Shown: in pieces, positions 59,085 through 64,000 of the stretch
Position numbering within the stretch: the stretch's first letter is position 1
How the letters are laid out: the number at the start of each line of letters is the position of its first letter
Origin: Scenedesmus sp. ARA3
Lineage: Eukaryota; Chlorophyta; Chlorophyceae; Sphaeropleales; Scenedesmaceae
DNA length: 64,000 bases
Assembly: GCA_004335835.1 (NCBI GenBank)
Contig: RWJK01001509.1
Span: forward strand, 1-64,000
Reading direction: 5' to 3'
The notes under the pieces: model-generated
What the model was told of the DNA's origin: nothing
What the model saw: only the letters and a program-made list of their open reading frames with translations
The model's database searches: none
Program-made: the position numbers and the translations under genes

Positions 59085-61432
59085 ATGGCAGCCTGCCTGT
59101 TCAAAAATTGCACAAATAGTAGCATGAGAGCAGCAAGTTCTCATGCTGTCAAACCGTTTGGCGTTAGGCGGCCTGCTACTGTAGTCCGCCCTCAGCGCCT
59201 AGGCCAGCAGCAGCAGCAACCACGCAGCCTCAGCATCGTGCAATCGTTCGATGGCAATGCCGGCAAGGCCTTAAAGGAGGCAGCAGCACTGGATGAGCTC
59301 ATTGATGTCATGCTGGAGGCAAAGTCACAGCAAGAGGTGGGAGAAGTGCTGCTGGTGGGGGTGGTGCTGGTCCTGCTGCTGCTGCTGGTGTCAGCATGGG
59401 CATGCAGGGATATACGGAAATACTCACACTACTTACAATAGTAGTAGCTGCAGCTGTGTGAACACATCACGCACTTAGCATTGCCTTTGCTGCATGTCAA
59501 CTGGCAATGCATGGCAACGGTCCCGTGGCGCCAGCACCTTGCGTGTCTGACCCATTGGTGCATGCTGCTGTCTCTGCGTAGCACTGTACATCGTTGTAGC
59601 GTGTTGCACCGCCCCTTGTCCTGCTCTTCTTCGCTGTACTCCTTTGCTTTACATGAGCAGCTGCTGCCTGCTGCTGTTCCTGCAGCTGTCGCGCCTGGTC
59701 GCTGAGAACATCTTCAGCTTTGACGCCAAGTTCTGGATGCGCATCGCCACGCGCAACGACAGCCTCAAAAACGAGGCTGATAAGGACAAGCTCAAGGCGG
59801 TGGCGGACACGGTCATGGTGCTGGTGGACGCCATGGTCAAGCAGACAGAGCAGCAGCTGAACGACAGCGCGGCAGTGCTGCAGGTGCGGCACACATTGCC
59901 GGGGACAGCGTACTGCGAATACAGAGGACGGGCTATTAGCAGACGCTCTAGGCAGGCCTAAGGACTCATGTATGCATGGGGACTCAGCAGCCGTATGTTC
60001 AGCTGGGTGGCGGTTTGATTACAGCATGTGCGGCAGGGGTGTGTGCTACCCTGGTAGAGGTAGCCGCGGTTGGTGTCGAAATGGCGCGTCTTGCGGGGCA
60101 CATGCCAGCCCTGGGCAAGCCAGCCGCAGCAGTAGCAACAGCAGCAGCAAGCTGATGGGACCAGCAGGTGCACCACATGCAAAGGGCAGCAGCGGGGCTG
60201 CAGGCTGGGGTGCCGATTTCTTCAGCGCAGCGCTCACGCCTGTTTTGCAACTTGCTGAAGTATAGGCAGCTGCACTTCAGGCCCACATGGCCTTGCCGGC
60301 ATCTTGGATTGCTGCAATCGCGAGCAGCGCACAACGGCCGTGTGTGCCCCTTGGCCTGCGCTGCTGCTTGCAGGAAGTGCTCAAGGCAGCAGCAGACGAG
60401 AAGGGCGAGTGGTACCTGCCGCTGGACCCGGAGCAGGTGCGGCGGCTGCAGCAGCGCAGCCTTACAGCAGCACAGCCACAGAGCAGCAGTCACGCAGCAG
60501 CCAGTCTGAGTGCGCGGTGCTCGTTCAGCATTGCAGCACAAGCCACTTTGATGCGCCAGGCTGCAGCAGATGGTGTAGGGCAGTACATACCTGGAAGGCA
60601 TGGCAATTCCAGGGCTGTGCATTTCGCACACCAGTGATGGGCTGCACAGGACCACAGCAGCGTGTACAATTCTGCTGTGTAGCTTCTGCTTCTGCAACCA
60701 CAACTGCATACGCTAATGTCTCTTCCCTACCTTGAGCTGCCACATCTCTGCCGCATTTGCTGCTTTCGTGCTCAGGTATCTTCCGTGCGTGCCGCGCTGG
60801 ACAAGCACAGCGAGCGGCTGGACGAGGCGCTGCTGTCCAACTGCTTTGCGTGGATGAAGAAGTGCCAGGACGACCGCATGGACACCATGGTGGCGCTGCT
60901 GCAGAAGGTGCTGCAGCTGTACGCGGCCAAGGCACTGCGCGGGCAGGAAGCAGAGGTGAGGCTGGCTGCTGCGTTGGGGCTTGACAGCTGGTTGACAACC
61001 GGGCAGCAGCCCTGTCAGGTGCTTGTTGTGCAGCACTGCGCAGCACTGCGCTTGTCCTCCCCCTCTTCTCAAGCTGGTGCTGTTTGTGACGAGTGATTGT
61101 ACAGCAGCTGGACGCGCCACGCCTGGTTGCAGTGTGTCAAGTGGTTCCTTTTGGCTGCTGCGCTGCTTGGTGTGCTGCTGCAGGGTGTGGCAGGCGTGCT
61201 GAACGAGGTGGTGTTTGCTGAGGAGCAGGACTGGGAGCCCATCATCCGCCGCGCAGCAGCTACTGGTGACGTGGCAGAGGCAGCATTCATGGAGGTGCTG
61301 CAGAAGAAGATGGAGGCCACGGTGCTGGGCATGCAGAGCGGCAGCTATGCGCAGCGCGTGCAGGCAGAGTACTTGAAGGAGATTGAGGCGCGGGCGAAGA
61401 CAGTGTTCAGGCAGCTGGCAGCAGCACAGTAG
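59085..61432 (+). CDS. Plastid protein of the At4g37920 (RNase E-like annotated) family
   Basis: Five exons: 59085-59336, 59686-59883, 60374-60436, 60776-60955, 61184-61432 (313 aa). The first 60 residues are rich in Ser, Ala, Arg and Gln and nearly free of acids (SSHAVKPFGVRRPATVVRPQ), like a plastid transit peptide. The mature part is helical: VAENIFSFDAKFWMRIATRN, KDKLKAVADTVMVLVDAMVK, EKGEWYLPLDPEQ, CFAWMKKCQDDRMDTMVALLQ, and WEPIIRRAAATGDVAEAAFM. I recall this pattern from the conserved plant/algal protein At4g37920, annotated as a chloroplast endoribonuclease E-like protein without proven function. I see no S1 domain or RNase E catalytic motif, so the name should not be taken as an activity. 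The exon 3 donor is one of two in-phase choices. Confidence 0.75.
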
Positions 61433-61991
61433 GCAGCTGGCACGTGTGCATTTGGATCAGATTTTTCACAGCTTTAACAAGCTGCGCTGTTGACGTCTGC
61501 TATCGCTGCTTGTCTGTTAGACAGCTGGCGGTTCGGAGTTGCGTCATGTTCAGCAGCCATGGTGGCCTTTTGGGGGACCACTTCTAGCTATGTAAGTACT
61601 CGTTATGCTGCGTCTACTTGAAATGATTGACCTGCTTGCACGAGGTTCCCTTTTTTGTACTGTTCATGGTGTGAAGAGTCGCTGACGTTCATGTGACGCC
61701 CACTGCCTGCTTGCTGCTCCGTGAGTTTGCGCAAGGCCTTGATGATCATCTTCATTCAGCACGTGACGCCAAACAGTGCGGTACATGTGCCTTGCCCTGC
61801 CACCACGCTTCCTTTGGGTCAAACCACGATGCTTTTGGACGTGGGTGCGCCGATCTATTCGGAATGCAACGCTTTTGACGTCGTGACCGTTGATAGTTAA
61901 GCTTTAAGTAGTCAGGCCCTTGTCAACGTTTGATCTCGATGGTCTGGCTTAAGAGCAACCGACTGCTCTCCACTTGTGACGAAACGATACT
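61433..61991. other. Intergenic, 0.56 kb
   Basis: It holds the 3' flank of the At4g37920-like gene and the 5' flank of the last gene. No gene is supported. Confidence 0.5.
61591..61595 (+). terminator. Candidate TGTAA polyadenylation signal for the At4g37920-like gene
   Basis: TGTAA lies about 160 bases after the stop at 61432. Confidence 0.45.
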
Positions 61992-64000
61992 ATGGGACTG
62001 GTCAGCCTGACAGGTGCCGTTCGACAAGGCACTCATGCATCCGGGTAGCAGGCGCGCAACGTTGCTGCTAGTGCTGCTGCTGGTGCTTCCTGCTGTGCCT
62101 GCCAGGACAGGAAGGGTCCTATTTGAAGAGCAGCAGCTACGACGCACCAATGTCGGACAACATTCGCGGCAGACAGCAAGGAACAGGAGATGCTTGGTCT
62201 CTGCCACCTGTGCTGGCCAGCAGCCCTGGCCCTGCTCCACTGTGTGTGGCAGCAGTAAACTTTGGAGCAGCAGGCATTGGCGATGTCAACAAGCAGGAGT
62301 TTATTGGCAGCTTCAGCGTTGTGGTGCTGCATGGTGCGCTGCAGGTGCGCCTGCCTGCACGCTGTGAACTTGCTGTGTTGCAGTGTGGCTGGTGTGATGC
62401 TGCTGGCAATGATTGAATGTCATACAATCCGTTGAATGGCAGCCAACCATGCCTGTGCGTACAGACACTGTCGTTCATGGCAGAAGCCGGCACCACTCTC
62501 AAGCAACCACTGATTGGCAACTGTACATGCAATCCGTTGAATGTCATACAATCCGTTGAATGGCAGCCAACCATGCCTGTGCGTACAGACACTGTCGTTC
62601 ATGGCAGAAGCCGGCACCACTCTCAAGCAACCACTGATTGGCAACTGTACATACAATCCGTTGAATGTCTCTCATGTCCTGCAGGGCCCTGTGAGCCCCT
62701 GGGTGCTTGGCTGGCACTTTGCAGCAGGCGAGCGCATCCCACAGACCGGCAGTGTGTTTGGGGGCCTTGACAGCCGGGAGGTGTTCCTGACCACTGCAGG
62801 ACAACAGCAGCGCGCGGCTGTGTTCAGTAAGTGGCTGCTGTGGCACATGCGGCATGCGTTGCTGTGTTTCCTGCAGGCCACCTTTACCTAAGAACAACAC
62901 GCTGTTCTGTTGGTGCATTACACTATGCAGCCTTCCCTTTGATGAAACTCGCTTGTTGCCGAGCAACTACGCCTGCTTCTTCCATTCTGGTAAAAGCGCA
63001 TCACTTCTAAAGCCTGTGCCGGCGCTTGGGCAACTCACTCACACGTTTTTGCTTGCAGGCAACAGCAGCATCGGGCCAGGTCCTGAGAGCCACGCCTCAT
63101 TCAGCTTTGTTGGGCTCAAGGGACCCAACGCAACCGCCAGCGCCCCATTCAGGCTGGCACCCCCGACGAATGTAGTGCTCAACAACCTGTTCTGCTGGCC
63201 ACTGCTGCGGCCTTCTGCCAGCACAGCGGCAGCCGCAGCAGGCGCTGCCAGCAGTGGCGACAGCAGCCCTGCGCTGGGCCGCGCAGCAGCCACTGCATCT
63301 GGTGTGGCGGAGCGCGTGTCTGCTGCAGTGCAGGTGGCGCCCGCTGCTGCGAGCGGGCAGCGGCAGGTTTCTGTGCCTCAGGTGCCTGAGGAGGAGCTGC
63401 CCAGGCAGCTGCTGGTGGAGTATGTGCCAGTGGATTACCTGCCAGAAGGGCTGAATAGGCCTGCCTACTTCTACTTCAAGTGAGCTGCAGGCTCTCGCGC
63501 TGTGTGGATAGCAGCAACAGCCAGCTCATGGTGCTGCTTTTGCAGCGGCAGGGCTGGCGGATACAGTGCATCAGGCTGCACGTAGTTCAATGGCAGCCAC
63601 ACAGCCACACCTGCAGCTCCTTTTGACTCCCAAATCCGTTTCGAGCACTGCACTGTGTGCGCGTATGTTGCTGCGTCGCCGCCTGCATGTGCTGCGACAA
63701 GAACAATGCATTGCCTTCTCTAGTTCATGCCACTGCCTGACCAGCCGCCTGCCACCTCATGGCCTGCAGGCTGAGCAAGCCTGCACAGGCAGACGACACT
63801 TCCTCACCAATCTACCTAGATCAAGTCACACTGCAGTATTGGTTCCAGGGGCCACGGCAGGCAGCTGCTGCAGCAGAGGCAGCAGCAGCGGCCACAGGCA
63901 CAGATGGCGCCACCAGCAGCCGCGCTGCACAGGCAGATGCAGCACTGCTGGACATGACCTGCACAGATGCTCAAGCACCACTGGGTGAGTGCGGACTGCA
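61992..64000 (+). CDS. Protein with cellulose-binding-like (CBM2/CBM3-type) domains, 5' part, runs off the window
   Basis: In-phase exons: 61992-62013 (uncertain), 62106-62344, 62685-62826, 63059-63479, 63770-63984, then a GTGAGT donor, so the gene continues beyond the end. The first domain (exons 2-4) reads FIGSFSVVVLHG, SPWVLGWHFAAGERI, SNSSIGPGPESHASFSFVGL and NVVLNNLFCWP, the strand pattern of CBM2 or COBRA-like modules, with W in WVLGW as a possible sugar-stacking residue. After an Ala/Ser linker, exons 4-5 give LLVEYVPVDYLPEG, AYFYFKLSKP and PIYLDQVTLQYWFQGPRQ, resembling CBM3. The TGA at 63481 is avoided by splicing TTCAA/GTGAGC to G-CTGAGC, which keeps phase. The 5' end is ambiguous: an ATG at 62035 gives a strong signal peptide (LLLVLLLVLPAVPA), but in the wrong frame for exon 2. 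Intron 2 carries a 124-bp tandem duplication. Confidence 0.68.
62415..62662 (+). repeat. 124-bp tandem duplication in an intron
   Basis: Two head-to-tail copies at 62415-62538 and 62539-62662, nearly identical (one visible difference, tacatgcaat versus tacatacaat), with the start of a third (gaatgtc) at 62663. Each copy itself contains caatccgttgaatg twice. It fills most of intron 2 (62345-62684) of the carbohydrate-binding gene. The low divergence implies a recent event. Confidence 0.95.

Noticed and set aside
63481..63483. TGA as the end of the carbohydrate-binding gene
   Set aside because: TTCAA/GTGAGC is a canonical donor; joining to 63770 keeps phase and continues the domain into LDQVTLQYWFQGP, so the stop is intronic.

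Overview
The window is nuclear DNA from a green alga, most likely a chlorophyte of the Chlorophyceae (Sphaeropleales such as Scenedesmus/Tetradesmus would fit, but the species is an inference). The signs are: almost every gene is split by short GTGAG...CAG introns (about 90-450 nt); TGTAA, the chlorophyte polyadenylation motif, lies downstream of several stops; CAG/CTG triplet repeats are very abundant in exons, introns and UTRs; and there are Ser-Pro-rich cell-wall proteins and plastid or mitochondrial proteins with N-terminal extensions. No bacterial operon logic applies. I joined the exons by hand from splice motifs, reading phase and protein family; all stated junctions keep phase, but none has transcript support.

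Layout, left to right: the 3' end of an acidic low-complexity protein gene (2-1462, +); a single-exon uL14 ribosomal protein, probably mitochondrial (2274-2627, +); a membrane fatty-acid desaturase-like gene (4125-6679, +); a large Ser/Ala/Gln-rich protein of unknown function (8159-13225, -); TAM41, mitochondrial CDP-diacylglycerol synthase (13656-16080, +); a small secreted glycoprotein (17403-18488, +); a zinc-free MDR quinone oxidoreductase-like enzyme (19477-22055, +); an orphan 349-aa protein (23160-25045, -); a START-domain lipid-binding protein (27812-30753, -); an Mpo1/DUF962 membrane protein with a GC-AG intron (31768-33130, -); PurN/GART formyltransferase (33524-35738, +); a papain-type protease with two LysM domains (37059-41920, +); two tandem paralogues with a signal peptide, a PAN-like Cys domain and Ser-Pro-rich tails (43998-46575 and 47743-48959, -); a single-pass receptor-like kinase with a repeated Cys-rich ectodomain (49489-57843, +); a plastid At4g37920-like protein (59085-61432, +); and the 5' part of a gene for a protein with cellulose-binding-like domains (61992 to beyond the end, +).

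Several genes share themes without forming an obvious pathway: lipid metabolism (desaturase, TAM41, START protein, Mpo1-like), and the cell wall or cell surface (LysM protease, Ser-Pro proteins, receptor kinase, carbohydrate-binding protein). The right-hand 27 kb is notably rich in extracellular proteins. The most unusual architectures are the LysM-flanked cysteine protease and the transmembrane kinase with an ectodomain built from three related Cys modules. The assembly has three ambiguous spots: 2 N at 7865-7866, 1 N at 11246, and a 50-N gap at 44200-44249. The last one breaks a reading frame, and both frame and repeat phase show its size is wrong.
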